Source: Streptomyces sp. RKAG293
GTDB taxonomy: Bacteria > Actinomycetota > Actinomycetes > Streptomycetales > Streptomycetaceae
NCBI RefSeq assembly: GCF_023701745.1
Contig: NZ_JAJOZB010000001.1
Location: forward strand, 1,990,501-2,054,500
DNA length: 64,000 nucleotides
Reading direction: 5' to 3'
Within the stretch, counting starts at the first letter, position 1. Every line of letters begins with the position of its first letter. A program made the position numbers and the translations under genes. Shown here one piece after another: positions 24,947 through 33,790 of the stretch. The notes beneath the pieces were generated by a model. It worked only from the letters and a program-made list of their open reading frames with translations, did no database searches and was not told the DNA's origin.

Positions 24947-27582
24947 GCGTTGCCTCCGATGAGGGTGAGGAAGGCGTCCTCCAGGCGGCGGTGCGGTCCG
25001 ACCCGGGTGACCGGGACGTCCAGCCGGACGAGTTCGACGAGGAGTTGCGGGACGGTCATCCCGTCGAGGGCGATGAGCAGGCCGTCGTCGTCGCGCACCG
25101 CGCCCGACAGCCCCGGCAGCTCGGCGACCTTCTCCAGGACCCCTTCGGGCAGTTCGCCCTCCACCCCGACGAGCAGGGTGTCGGCCGAGCCGGTGATCTG
25201 CCCGACCGGGCCCGCGGTGATCAGCCGCCCGCGGTCCATCACGACGAGGTGGGTGCAGCTCTGCTCGACCTCGGCGAGCAGATGGCTGGAGACGATCACG
25301 GTGCGGCCCTCGGCCGCGTACCGGATGAGGACCTCGCGCATCTCGCGGATCTGCGGCGGGTCGAGGCCGTTGGTCGGCTCGTCCAGGATCAGCAGGTCCG
25401 GCATGCCGAGCATCGCCTGCGCGATGGCGAGCCGCTGCCGCATGCCCTGCGAGTAGGTGCGGACCGCCCGGCGCAGCGCGTCACCGAGGCCGGCGATCTC
25501 CAGCGCCTCCTCGAAGTGCGCGTCCTGCGCGGGCCGGCCGGTGGCCTGCCAGTACAGGTCGAGGTTGGCGCGCCCCGACAGGTGCGGCAGGAAGCCCGCG
25601 CCCTCGACGAACGAGCCGACCCGGGACAGCACCGGCGCACCGGGCCTGATGGCCTCGCCGAAGACCCGGATCTCGCCGCCGTCGGGACGGATCAGCCCCA
25701 TCAGCATCCGCAGAGTGGTGGTCTTTCCGGCGCCGTTGGGGCCGAGGAGTCCGAGCACCTGGCCGCGTTCGACGCGGAACGTCAGATCGCGGACGGCGTA
25801 GCGGTCGGCGGACTTGGCGTACTTCTTGCTCAGGTCGGTGATCTGCAGCGGTACCCCGGACAGCGCCGGGTCGGGGGCCGGGGTCCGTACCCGGCGGCGG
25901 CCGGTGAGGAGCAGCAGCGCGGCGACGACGGCCGCGCCGAGCGGCATGCCCCAGGTCCACCACGGCAGCCCGGCGGCCGCGGTGGCGACCCCGGGGTCGG
26001 TCGGCAGCGTCAGCGCGGGAGCGCTGAGCGAGACCGTGTACGTGGCGGCCGGGGCCGGTGAGGCGTAGGCGAGGTCGGTACTGGCCAGGACGAGCCGCAG
26101 CCGGTGGCCGGCCGCGAACTGGTGGTCGACGGCGGGCAGCCGCAGCTCCACGCTCCTGCCGTCGGCCGCGCCGGCGACGCGTACCGGCGTGACGAGTTGC
26201 GCGGGCAGTGACTGGCGGCCGTCCGCGGCGACGTCGTAGAGCTTCGCGAAGAGCACCGCGTCGTCCGCCGCGGTCCTGACGCGCACGGTGACGGTGGGCG
26301 AGCCGGTGACGCGGATCCCGGAGGCGAGCGGGGCCGAGTCGAAGTGCGCCGACTGGCCGGGGAAGTCCAGCGAGATGCCGGCGCCGAGGCTGGACAGCTG
26401 GGAGAGGCCGCCGATGCCCGGGAGCGAGGAGATCGCGGGCGGGCTGCCGCCCGCCGGGTTGGCGATGGTCTGCTCGCCGCCGGCGAGGGTGACCGTGCGC
26501 GACGAGGTGCCGGCCAGGCCCGGGTAGCGGTCCGCGGTCGCGCCGCGCAACACGGCCCGGCCGTCCGTGGAGTTCACCCCGCCGGTGCGGGTCACCCGGA
26601 AGGCCGGTCCGGTGCCGGCCGCGGTGTCGCCCTTGAGGTAGCGGTCGAACCAGGCGGCGATACGGCCCTCCACCCGGGCGGTCTCCAGGTCGCCGCCGTC
26701 GTGGCCGCCGGAGATCCAGTCGACGTCGACGGGCGCGCCGTTCGCGGTGATCGCCTTCGCCATGGCGTCGGCCTGGCCGAGTGGGAAGAGCGAGTCGCTC
26801 TGCCCCTGCACGATCAGGGTCGGCACCTTGATGCGGTCCGCGACGGCGGACGGGCTGAGCTTGTCCAGCATGGTGCGGGCGTCCGCGTCGGGCTTCCCGG
26901 CGACGGCGACCCGCTGGTACATCGCGCACACGGCCGGGGCGAAGCGTCCGCACGCCGGATCGCCGGCCCGTGCGCCGCTGGAGAAGAAGATCCCGGCCCA
27001 GAGCTTCTTGTAGACGCCGCCGGGGAAGAGCGAGTCGGCGAGGTTCCAGTAGGTGATCTGCGGGGCGATGGCGTCGATCCGCCGGTCGTACCCCGCGGCG
27101 AGCAGTGAGATCGCCCCGCCGTACGACGCCCCGGCGACCCCGACCCGGGGGTCGCCCGCCGCGTCGAGCCGCACCTCGGGCCGCTTGGCGAGCCAGTCGA
27201 CGAGCCGGCTCACATCGGCGACCTCACCGTCCGGCGCGTTGAGGCCGATGGTGCCCGTGGACTTCCCGAAGCCGCGGGCGGACCAGGTGAGCACGGCGTA
27301 GCCCTGGCGCGCCAGGTCCTCGGCCTGGTCGCGCATGTCGTCCTTGCTGCCGCCGAAGCCGTGTCCGAGCAGCACGGCGGGGCGGCGCTGCGTCCCGCCG
27401 GAGGTGAAGAACGACGTGTCGAGCCGTTCCCCCTGCCCGGGGAGCATCGCGTTCTCCTGGTGCACGGCGGTGCCGGACGAGGCGGCCGACGACGCCACCG
27501 CCCACGTTCCGGCGCCACCGAGCAGGGCGAGCACCACCGCGCCGGTGAGCAACCGCTTGCGCCGCGGCAGTCGAAGATCCAT
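24943..27582 (-). CDS. Fusion of an exported alpha/beta hydrolase with an ABC ATPase
   Basis: The 879-residue protein has an N-terminal membrane anchor (about 10-30), an S15/CocE-type alpha/beta hydrolase with GHGFGG (73-78), nucleophile motif GASYGG (Ser about 153), Asp about 263 (QSDSLF) and His about 294 (GGHDGG). A jelly-roll-like region (about 410-520) and a second membrane helix (about 544-562) follow, then a complete ABC ATPase with GPNGAGKT (614-621), YSQGMRQRL and LLILDEPTNGLD. The topology places the hydrolase outside and the ATPase inside. The permease gene overlaps it by 4 nt. Confidence 0.9.
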   Translation of the reverse strand: MDLRLPRRKRLLTGAVVLALLGGAGTWAVASSAASSGTAVHQENAMLPGQGERLDTSFFTSGGTQRRPAVLLGHGFGGSKDDMRDQAEDLARQGYAVLTWSARGFGKSTGTIGLNAPDGEVADVSRLVDWLAKRPEVRLDAAGDPRVGVAGASYGGAISLLAAGYDRRIDAIAPQITYWNLADSLFPGGVYKKLWAGIFFSSGARAGDPACGRFAPAVCAMYQRVAVAGKPDADARTMLDKLSPSAVADRIKVPTLIVQGQSDSLFPLGQADAMAKAITANGAPVDVDWISGGHDGGDLETARVEGRIAAWFDRYLKGDTAAGTGPAFRVTRTGGVNSTDGRAVLRGATADRYPGLAGTSSRTVTLAGGEQTIANPAGGSPPAISSLPGIGGLSQLSSLGAGISLDFPGQSAHFDSAPLASGIRVTGSPTVTVRVRTAADDAVLFAKLYDVAADGRQSLPAQLVTPVRVAGAADGRSVELRLPAVDHQFAAGHRLRLVLASTDLAYASPAPAATYTVSLSAPALTLPTDPGVATAAAGLPWWTWGMPLGAAVVAALLLLTGRRRVRTPAPDPALSGVPLQITDLSKKYAKSADRYAVRDLTFRVERGQVLGLLGPNGAGKTTTLRMLMGLIRPDGGEIRVFGEAIRPGAPVLSRVGSFVEGAGFLPHLSGRANLDLYWQATGRPAQDAHFEEALEIAGLGDALRRAVRTYSQGMRQRLAIAQAMLGMPDLLILDEPTNGLDPPQIREMREVLIRYAAEGRTVIVSSHLLAEVEQSCTHLVVMDRGRLITAGPVGQITGSADTLLVGVEGELPEGVLEKVAELPGLSGAVRDDDGLLIALDGMTVPQLLVELVRLDVPVTRVGPHRRLEDAFLTLIGGNA

Positions 27583-27767
27583 GGCCCGATCCTACGGTCG
27601 CCCCTCCGGCCGGCCTCGAACCGGCCGCCGGATTCCCCGCGTATTCACAGACACCGGGCAGCGGTCTCGGACGGCCGCCTCCCTTGACTTCTCGATCGGC
27701 CCGTGCGATCCATGGCGGTTCCGACCGCCCAACGGCCCCTCGGGGGCCGCGAAGTACCGGGAGCCGC

Positions 27768-28226
27768 ATGCTGACGCTCACCGAAATCTCCGACCGGCTG
27801 GAGATACAGGACCTGATGGTCGACTACTGCCACGCCGTCGACACCCGGCAATGGGACCTGCTCGACGAGGTGTTCGCGGCGGGCGCCGTCATCGACTACA
27901 CCGCGACCGGCGGGCCCCGCGGCACCCTCCCGGAGATCAAGGACTTCCTCGGCTCCGTGATGGGGCGGTTCCCCGCCTACCAGCACCTCCTGGGCAACGC
28001 CTCGATCCGGCTCGACGGCGACACCGCGACCGGTCGCACCATGTGTCACAACCCGCTGGTCCTGCCCGGCGAGCAGGGCGCGGCGGACGGCGGGGTGCTG
28101 CACTGCGGTATGTGGTACATCGATGCTTTCGTCCGTGTCGACGGCGCCTGGCGCATCGCTGAACGCCTCCAGGAGAAGTCCTACATGCACTTCGCGCCGA
28201 GCGCGCCCGGCCGGCCGAAGGGCTGA
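27768..28226 (+). CDS. SnoaL-like / NTF2-fold protein
   Basis: The 152-residue protein starts MLTLTEISDRLEIQDL after CCGGGAG and fits the SnoaL-like (NTF2) alpha+beta cone fold: the pattern EIQDLMVDYCHAVDTRQWDLLDEVF is characteristic, followed by VIDYTATGG and a C-terminal WRIAERLQEKSYMHF. Members include small polyketide cyclases, dehydratases and ligand-binding proteins; the pocket Asp/His are present but the substrate is unknown. It is divergent from the hydrolase-ABC fusion gene. Confidence 0.85.
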   Translation: MLTLTEISDRLEIQDLMVDYCHAVDTRQWDLLDEVFAAGAVIDYTATGGPRGTLPEIKDFLGSVMGRFPAYQHLLGNASIRLDGDTATGRTMCHNPLVLPGEQGAADGGVLHCGMWYIDAFVRVDGAWRIAERLQEKSYMHFAPSAPGRPKG

Positions 28227-28243
28227 CACCGCGGCCCACGAGA

Positions 28244-28282
28244 AGGGCCCGCACCCCTGGACAGTCCAGGAGTGCGGGCCCT
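28244..28282. terminator. Bidirectional hairpin terminator
   Basis: A 17-bp stem with one mismatch (28244-28260 with 28266-28282) and a loop ACAGT lies 18 bp after the SnoaL-like gene and 45 bp before the end of the convergent surface-protein gene. Confidence 0.8.
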
Positions 28283-28326
28283 CCGACGCGCTACGGGGAT
28301 TCCGCCTGCGGGTGGGAACTGGTGGA

Positions 28327-28986
28327 TCAGCTGTGCGAGGAGCGGCGCTTCCGGTTCATGAAGAGCAGACCCGCACCGGCGGCCACGACGGCCGCGGCGA
28401 TGCCGCCGATGATCGGCGTGGAGCTGGAACCACCGGTCTCCGCCAGGTTGGTCGGCGGGGTGGACTGGCTCGGCGCGACGACGGGGGCGCTCGACGTCGG
28501 CGAGGCCGAAGGCGTGGTGGCCGGGGTGGTCGGCGTACCCGGAGTCGTGGTCGCCGGGGTGGTCGGCGTCGTCGTCGCCGGAGTGGTCGGCGTCGTGGTG
28601 GGCGGCGTGGACTCGTCACCCTTGCAGGGCGCGACCGTCTTGGTCTCGTCCTTGTCGAAGTTGTGCTTGGCGGTCGTGTCGCCCGCCTTGACGACGAGGT
28701 GCACGGACACGTCCTGACCGTGCTTAGCCAGCTCCAGCGTCTTGTGGAACTTGCTCTTGAAGCTGGTCGTCGCCAGCAGGTCCTTGCCGTCCACGGTGAT
28801 CGTGACGGTGTTCTCGACCCTGCTGTTGTACTGCGTGAGGTCGACGGTGACCTTGTCGCAGGTAACCGACCAGACCGGCGTGTGCGCCGATGCCGGAGTG
28901 GCGAGAACGCCCGTTCCGACAAGTGCCGCGAAACTGACAGCGGCTATCGCACCGGTACGAACCCGGCCGTGGTGCTTTATCTGCAT
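28327..28986 (-). CDS. Sortase-anchored surface protein with LAETG motif
   Basis: The 219-residue protein has a signal peptide (MQIKHHGRVRTGAIAAVSF, cut near ASAHT). A globular domain (about 36-125) contains two Cys residues (VTCDKV and VAPCKG) that could form a disulfide, followed by a PTTTPTTPATT linker of about 45 residues. A complete sorting signal ends the protein: LAETG, a hydrophobic helix and the basic tail MNRKRRSSHS. LAxTG is the class E sortase motif of Streptomyces, as in chaplins. No sortase gene lies nearby, so a remote class E enzyme is presumed. Confidence 0.92.
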   Translation of the reverse strand: MQIKHHGRVRTGAIAAVSFAALVGTGVLATPASAHTPVWSVTCDKVTVDLTQYNSRVENTVTITVDGKDLLATTSFKSKFHKTLELAKHGQDVSVHLVVKAGDTTAKHNFDKDETKTVAPCKGDESTPPTTTPTTPATTTPTTPATTTPGTPTTPATTPSASPTSSAPVVAPSQSTPPTNLAETGGSSSTPIIGGIAAAVVAAGAGLLFMNRKRRSSHS

Positions 28987-29110
28987 GAATCCTCCATGAA
29001 CATCCCTGGGCGGCAGCCCCGTTCAGCCGCGCATGTGCGAGACGCGGACCCTACACCCACCCCTCCCGCGTCCCGACACCGCCCCAGGTGTCATGTCCGC
29101 ACCTGCTCAG

Positions 29111-29149
29111 CCGTGACCCCCGGCGCCACAGGGGCACCGGGGGTCACGG
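29111..29149 (-). terminator. Hairpin terminator after the aldehyde dehydrogenase gene
   Basis: A perfect 13-bp stem CCGTGACCCCCGG / CCGGGGGTCACGG (29111-29123 and 29137-29149) lies 30 bp beyond the stop of the dehydrogenase gene on the minus strand and before the surface-protein gene. Confidence 0.75.
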
Positions 29150-29180
29150 ACGGATCGGCAGGCGGTCGGCCGGCAGGCGG

Positions 29181-30578
29181 TCAGGAGGCCGCGCTGTGCC
29201 ACACCGTGGTGATGTTGCAGAACTCGCGGATGCCGTGCCCGGACAGCTCGCGCCCGTAGCCGGACCGCTTCACCCCGCCGAACGGCATGGCCGGGTGGGA
29301 GGCGGTCATGCCGTTGAAGAAGACGCCGCCCGCCTCCAGGTCCCTTACGAAGCGGTCCTGTTCGGCTTCGTCCCGGGTCCAGACGTTGGAGCTGAGGCCG
29401 AAGGGCGTGTCGTTGGCCAGCCGCACCGCCTCGTCGAGATCCGCGGCCTTGTAGAGGGTGGCCACCGGGCCGAACGCCTCCTCGTGATGGATGCGCATCC
29501 GCTCGGTGATGCCCGCGAGCACCGTCGGCTCGTAGAACCAGCCCGCCGCCTGCGACGCGGGGCGCTGCCCGCCGCAGAGCGCCGTCGCGCCGAGCTTCTC
29601 GGCGTCGGTGACGAGTTCCTCCAGGTCGGCCCGGCCCTGTTCGGTGGCGAGCGGCCCGACGTCGGTGGACTCGTCCATCGGGTCGCCGATCCGCAGGGCG
29701 GCCATCGCCTCGGTGAAGAGCGCGGCGAACTCGTCGTACACGTCGGCGTGCACGATGAAGCGCTTGGCCGCGATGCAGGACTGCCCGTTGTTCTGCACCC
29801 GGGCGGTGACCGCGGTCTTCGCGGCCCGCGCGACGTCGGCGGACGGCATGACCACGTACGGGTCACTGCCGCCGAGTTCCAGCACGGTGTGCTTGACGAC
29901 GTCACCGGCGGTCGCGGCCACCGCGCGGCCGGCCGGCTCGCTGCCGGTCAGGGTCGCCGCCACGATCCGCGGGTCGCGCAGGATCTCCTCGACGGCGCCG
30001 GATCCGATCAGCAGCGTCTGGAAGCACCCCTCGGGGAATCCCGCGCGGTGGAACAGGTCGCCCAGGTAGAGCGCGGTCTGCGGAACGTTCGAGGCGTGTT
30101 TGAGCAGGCCGGTGTTGCCCGCCATCAGGGCCGGCGCGGCGAACCGGACCACCTGCCAGAGCGGGAAGTTCCACGGCATGACGGCCAGCACCACACCCAG
30201 CGGGCGGTAGCGCACAAAGGCGCGGCTGCCGCCGGAGTCCTTGACGTCGGCCGGCTCCGGGTGCTCGTCGGCCAGCAGCCCCTCGGCACGCTCCGCGTAC
30301 CAGCGCATGGCCTTGGCGCACTTGGCGGCCTCCGCGCGGGCGGCGACCAGCGTCTTGCCCATCTCGGTGGTCATGGTGCGGGCGATGTCATCGCCCTCCT
30401 CCTCCAGCAGCGCGGCCGCGCGGCGCATCAGCTCGGCGCGCTCGTCGAAGGAGGTGGTGCGGTACTGGCGGAAGGCGGCGTCGGCCAGGGCGAGCTTCTC
30501 CTCGACCCCTGCGGTCCCGAGGGCCTCGAACGTCCTGAGCGTCTCGCCCGTCGCCGGGTTCACGGTCGCGATCGGCAC
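29181..30578 (-). CDS. NAD(P)-dependent succinate-semialdehyde dehydrogenase type aldehyde dehydrogenase
   Basis: The start is a GTG at 30578 with a consensus AGGAGG 10 nt upstream. The 465-residue protein begins VPIATVNPATGETL. Aldehyde dehydrogenase motifs are visible: PWNFPLWQ, the nucleotide-binding TGSEPAGRAVAA, the catalytic Glu in LELGGSDPY, and the Cys in NNGQSCIAAKRF. The short length and start resemble the GabD/SSADH subgroup, which oxidises succinate semialdehyde to succinate in 4-aminobutyrate use. The gene is alone on its strand and divergent from the luciferase-like oxidoreductase. Confidence 0.88.
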   Translation of the reverse strand: MPIATVNPATGETLRTFEALGTAGVEEKLALADAAFRQYRTTSFDERAELMRRAAALLEEEGDDIARTMTTEMGKTLVAARAEAAKCAKAMRWYAERAEGLLADEHPEPADVKDSGGSRAFVRYRPLGVVLAVMPWNFPLWQVVRFAAPALMAGNTGLLKHASNVPQTALYLGDLFHRAGFPEGCFQTLLIGSGAVEEILRDPRIVAATLTGSEPAGRAVAATAGDVVKHTVLELGGSDPYVVMPSADVARAAKTAVTARVQNNGQSCIAAKRFIVHADVYDEFAALFTEAMAALRIGDPMDESTDVGPLATEQGRADLEELVTDAEKLGATALCGGQRPASQAAGWFYEPTVLAGITERMRIHHEEAFGPVATLYKAADLDEAVRLANDTPFGLSSNVWTRDEAEQDRFVRDLEAGGVFFNGMTASHPAMPFGGVKRSGYGRELSGHGIREFCNITTVWHSAAS

Positions 30579-30724
30579 GGCAATGCCTCCTGGGGCTCGG
30601 CTGTCCTGATCGTTTGCCCCATTTTCGCGTATGAACCCGCATTCGGCACCGGCGCCGCGCCACCGGGGGCCGGACGGCGGATCCGGGCCGGGAATCCTCA
30701 GTGATCCACGGCGTTGAACCGAAG

Positions 30725-31750
30725 GTGACATCAGCACTCCGAGACATCCCGCTGTCCATCCTTGACCGGTCGCGCACCCGCCAGGGACAGAGCCATTCCC
30801 AGGCGCTGCGGGACACCGTCCGCTTCGCCCGGCAGGCCGAGACGCTCGGCTACCACCGGTTCTGGGTCTCGGAGCACCACAGTGTGCCCGGAGTGGCCGG
30901 TTCGGCACCGACCGTGCTGGCGGCGGCCGTCGCGGCCGCCACCTCGCGGATCCGGGTCGGTACGGGCGGCGTGATGCTGCCCAATCACCGGCCGCTGGTG
31001 GTGGCGGAGCAGTTCGGCGTCCTGGAGGCGCTCTTCCCCGGCCGCGTCGACATGGGCCTGGGCCGGTCGGTCGGGTTCACCGACGGCATCCGGCGGGCGC
31101 TGGGCCGTGACAAGGAGGCCGCCGAGGACTTCGGCGCGCAGCTGACGGAGCTGCTCGGCTGGTTCACCGGCGAGCAGCGGGTGCACCCGGAGGTGCACGC
31201 CTGGCCGGCCGAGGGCCTGCGGCCCCCCGCGTTCGTGCTGGCCACCGGCTCAGGGGCCGATCATGCGGCGGCGCTGGGGCTGCCGCTGGTGATCGGCGCC
31301 GTCCGCGGCGAGGAGCCGATGCTGCGCGCCATCGAGCGGTACCGGGACGGTTTCCGTGCCTCCGCCTGGTCGGCGGAGCCGTACGTCGTGGTGTCCGTGA
31401 ACGCCGCGGCCGCCGCGTCGCCGGCGGGCGCGCGCCGGCTGCTGCTGTCCGAGGCCTGGTCGAGCGCGTACTCCCGCACCCATGGGGCCTTCCCGCCGCT
31501 GCTGCCGACGGCGGAGGTGGAGTCGCTGGAGATGTCCGCGCGGGAGCGCTCGTACTTCGACGCGGCGCTGGAGGGCCAGCTCCACGGGACCGGCGACGAG
31601 GTGGCCGCGGCGCTGGGCGCTCTCGTGGGCCGCACCGGCGCCGACGAGCTCATGCTGACCACCAGTACCTTCGACCGCGCGGAACTGCTCGACTCCTTCG
31701 GCCGGCTGGCCGTGGCGGCGGGCCTCGGCGCCCCGGCGGGCGCCCTGTAG
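30725..31750 (+). CDS. Luciferase-like (LLM-class) flavin-dependent oxidoreductase
   Basis: The family start LRDIPLSILDRSRTRQGQS follows closely after the GTG at 30725, giving 341 residues; a GTG at 30701 is an alternative. The LLM TIM-barrel motifs include RFWVSEHHSVPGVAGSAP, RIRVGTGGVMLPNH, and GRVDMGLGRSVGF for FMN. It resembles the subgroup of small single-chain LLM proteins including MsnO8. The substrate is not predictable. The MBL-fold gene follows 9 bp after its stop on the same strand. Confidence 0.85.
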   Translation: MTSALRDIPLSILDRSRTRQGQSHSQALRDTVRFARQAETLGYHRFWVSEHHSVPGVAGSAPTVLAAAVAAATSRIRVGTGGVMLPNHRPLVVAEQFGVLEALFPGRVDMGLGRSVGFTDGIRRALGRDKEAAEDFGAQLTELLGWFTGEQRVHPEVHAWPAEGLRPPAFVLATGSGADHAAALGLPLVIGAVRGEEPMLRAIERYRDGFRASAWSAEPYVVVSVNAAAAASPAGARRLLLSEAWSSAYSRTHGAFPPLLPTAEVESLEMSARERSYFDAALEGQLHGTGDEVAAALGALVGRTGADELMLTTSTFDRAELLDSFGRLAVAAGLGAPAGAL

Positions 31751-31759
31751 CGTCGCCCC

Positions 31760-32623
31760 ATGAACGAGTTCAGCGGGCCGCCGGCCGGGCCGGGAGACCT
31801 CGACGTCCGGTGGCACGCCGGCTGGCCGTCGGCGAAGCACGACCCCGCACCGGAGATCCAGGTGCACGCGTACGACGAGAGCACGCTGATCCTGCGGCAG
31901 AACATGTCGGTGCACTTCGAGGCGCCGTTCGTGTTCCTGTTCCTCGGCGCGGACCGGGCGCTGCTGCTGGACACCGGGGCCACGTCGGACGAGCGGTACT
32001 TCCCGCTGCGCCGCACGGTCGACGCGGCGATCGAGGACTGGCTCGTACGCCATCCCCGGCCGGGCTACGGGCTGCTGGTCGCCCACACCCACGGCCACGG
32101 TGACCACATCGCGGCCGACGGCCAGTTCACCGGCCGCCCGGACACCACCGTGGTGGGGACCGGTCTGCCGGACGTCATCGACTTCTTCGGCCTGGCGGGC
32201 TGGCCGGACACCCGGGCCGAACTGGACCTCGGCGGCGGCCGGATCCTGGACGTGATCCCCGGCCCCGGCCACCAGGAGGCGGCCGTCGTCCTCTACGACC
32301 GCGCCACCGGTCTGCTGCTGACCGGTGACTCCTTCTACCCGGGCATGCTCTACGTCCAGGACCCCGCCGCGTTCACCGCCACCGTCGACCGGCTGCTCGA
32401 CTTCTGCGCCACCCGACCGGTGACCCACGTCCTGGGCTGCCACATCGAGATGACCACCGCTCCTGGTGACGCGTATCCGCGCGGCACCACGTACCAGCCG
32501 GACGAGCCGCCGCTGCAGCTGACCGTCGGGCAGTTGACCGCCCTGCGGACGGCGCTCACCGAGACCGGCGGCCGCCCTGGTGCGCACATTTTTGACAACT
32601 TCATCGTGGACATCACGGGTTAG
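31760..32623 (+). CDS. Metallo-beta-lactamase-fold hydrolase
   Basis: The 287-residue protein has the metal motif HTHGHGDH at about residues 110-117, a later PGPGHQEAAVVLYD with the third His, LLTGDSFYPGML with the bridging Asp, and LGCHIEMT. It fits the large group of MBL hydrolases that includes glyoxalase II and lactonases. It lacks a signal peptide. The 9-bp gap to the preceding luciferase-like gene suggests cotranscription. Confidence 0.88.
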   Translation: MNEFSGPPAGPGDLDVRWHAGWPSAKHDPAPEIQVHAYDESTLILRQNMSVHFEAPFVFLFLGADRALLLDTGATSDERYFPLRRTVDAAIEDWLVRHPRPGYGLLVAHTHGHGDHIAADGQFTGRPDTTVVGTGLPDVIDFFGLAGWPDTRAELDLGGGRILDVIPGPGHQEAAVVLYDRATGLLLTGDSFYPGMLYVQDPAAFTATVDRLLDFCATRPVTHVLGCHIEMTTAPGDAYPRGTTYQPDEPPLQLTVGQLTALRTALTETGGRPGAHIFDNFIVDITG

Positions 32624-32740
32624 CGCCGTCCTCGTTGGCTTCCGGCACCGAGTAGTTCACGTCCGGTCGTCTCGCGATCACCCTGCGGCAGCACAACTCC
32701 CCTAACCTGCTTCCCACTTGCTCTCTATGGGAGGCGGCTC

Positions 32741-33790
32741 ATGCGCATGTTCGGACGCACATCGGCAGCGGCGGCACTCGCCGCGGCGGCGGCACTGACC
32801 CTTCTCGTCCCGACCGGATCGCAGGCGGCGGGCACCGACACCCTCCCCTACTCCGGCAGCACCGGGGTGGGTGTGCACAACGCGTACGACAAGGCCAAGT
32901 ACCCGTACTTCGCCGACGCGCTGGACTCCGGTGCCGCGCTGCTGGAACTGGACGTCTGGACCAACGCGCTGGGCGGCGCGAAGTTCCGTGTCTCGCACAG
33001 CAACCCCTTCGGCAACGACAACAACTGCGAGAACGCCGCCAACGCCTCCCAGCTGCGCGTCAAGCCGGTCAACCAGGGCCTCGACGGCTGCTTCGCCGAC
33101 ATCAAGGCGTGGAGCGACGCGCACCCCGGACACGCCCCGGTGCTGCTCAAGGTGGAGATGAAGGACGGCTTCAACGACAAGGGCGGCCTGGGCCCCGACG
33201 AGTTCGACGCCCTGGTGGGCAGCAAGCTCGGCAACGCCCTGTACCGCCCGGCGGACCTGGTGGGCGGGCACGGCACCCTCGACGCGGCGGCGCTCGCGGG
33301 CGCCTGGCCGACCCGGGCCGCGCTGGCGGGCAAGTTCCTCGTCGACCTGATACCCGGCACGGTCGAGGAGAGCAACCCGTTCGACAGCCTGTGGACCGAC
33401 AAGGAGTACGCGACCCGGCTGCGGAACCTCGCCGCCGCCGGAACGCTGTCCCAGGCGACCGCGTTCCCCGCCGTGCACGGCGCCGCGGCGGCCGACCCGC
33501 GGACCTCCCGCTACCCGGACGCGACGCTCAGGCCGTGGTTCGTGTTCTTCGACGGTGACGCCGCCGCCTATGTGGACGGCGGGATCGACACCGCCTGGTA
33601 CGACAACAGGCACTACATCGTGGTGATGACGGACGTGAACAAGGTGGCGCCCGCCATCGACGGCACCCATCCGACGGAGGCCGAGGCGCGGGCCAAGGCC
33701 GCGCAGGTCGCCGCCCGTCACGGCAGCCTGGTGACCGCCGACTGGTACGCGCTGCCGTCCGTACTGTCCTCGGTGTACCCGCGCGGCTGA
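32741..33790 (+). CDS. Secreted Ca2+-dependent phosphoinositide phospholipase C-like protein
   Basis: The 349-residue protein starts after GGGAGGCGG and has a signal peptide (MRMFGRTSAAAALAAAAAL, cut after SQA). The mature domain shows GVHNAYDKAKY with the first catalytic-type His, LLELDVWTN with metal-binding Glu and Asp, FRVSHSNPFG with a second His, and LLKVEMKDGF. This is the pattern of the Ca2+-dependent bacterial PI-PLC family. Likely a secreted enzyme cleaving phosphoinositides or related lipids. Its 3' end overlaps the convergent MFS gene by 73 bp. Confidence 0.85.
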   Translation: MRMFGRTSAAAALAAAAALTLLVPTGSQAAGTDTLPYSGSTGVGVHNAYDKAKYPYFADALDSGAALLELDVWTNALGGAKFRVSHSNPFGNDNNCENAANASQLRVKPVNQGLDGCFADIKAWSDAHPGHAPVLLKVEMKDGFNDKGGLGPDEFDALVGSKLGNALYRPADLVGGHGTLDAAALAGAWPTRAALAGKFLVDLIPGTVEESNPFDSLWTDKEYATRLRNLAAAGTLSQATAFPAVHGAAAADPRTSRYPDATLRPWFVFFDGDAAAYVDGGIDTAWYDNRHYIVVMTDVNKVAPAIDGTHPTEAEARAKAAQVAARHGSLVTADWYALPSVLSSVYPRG

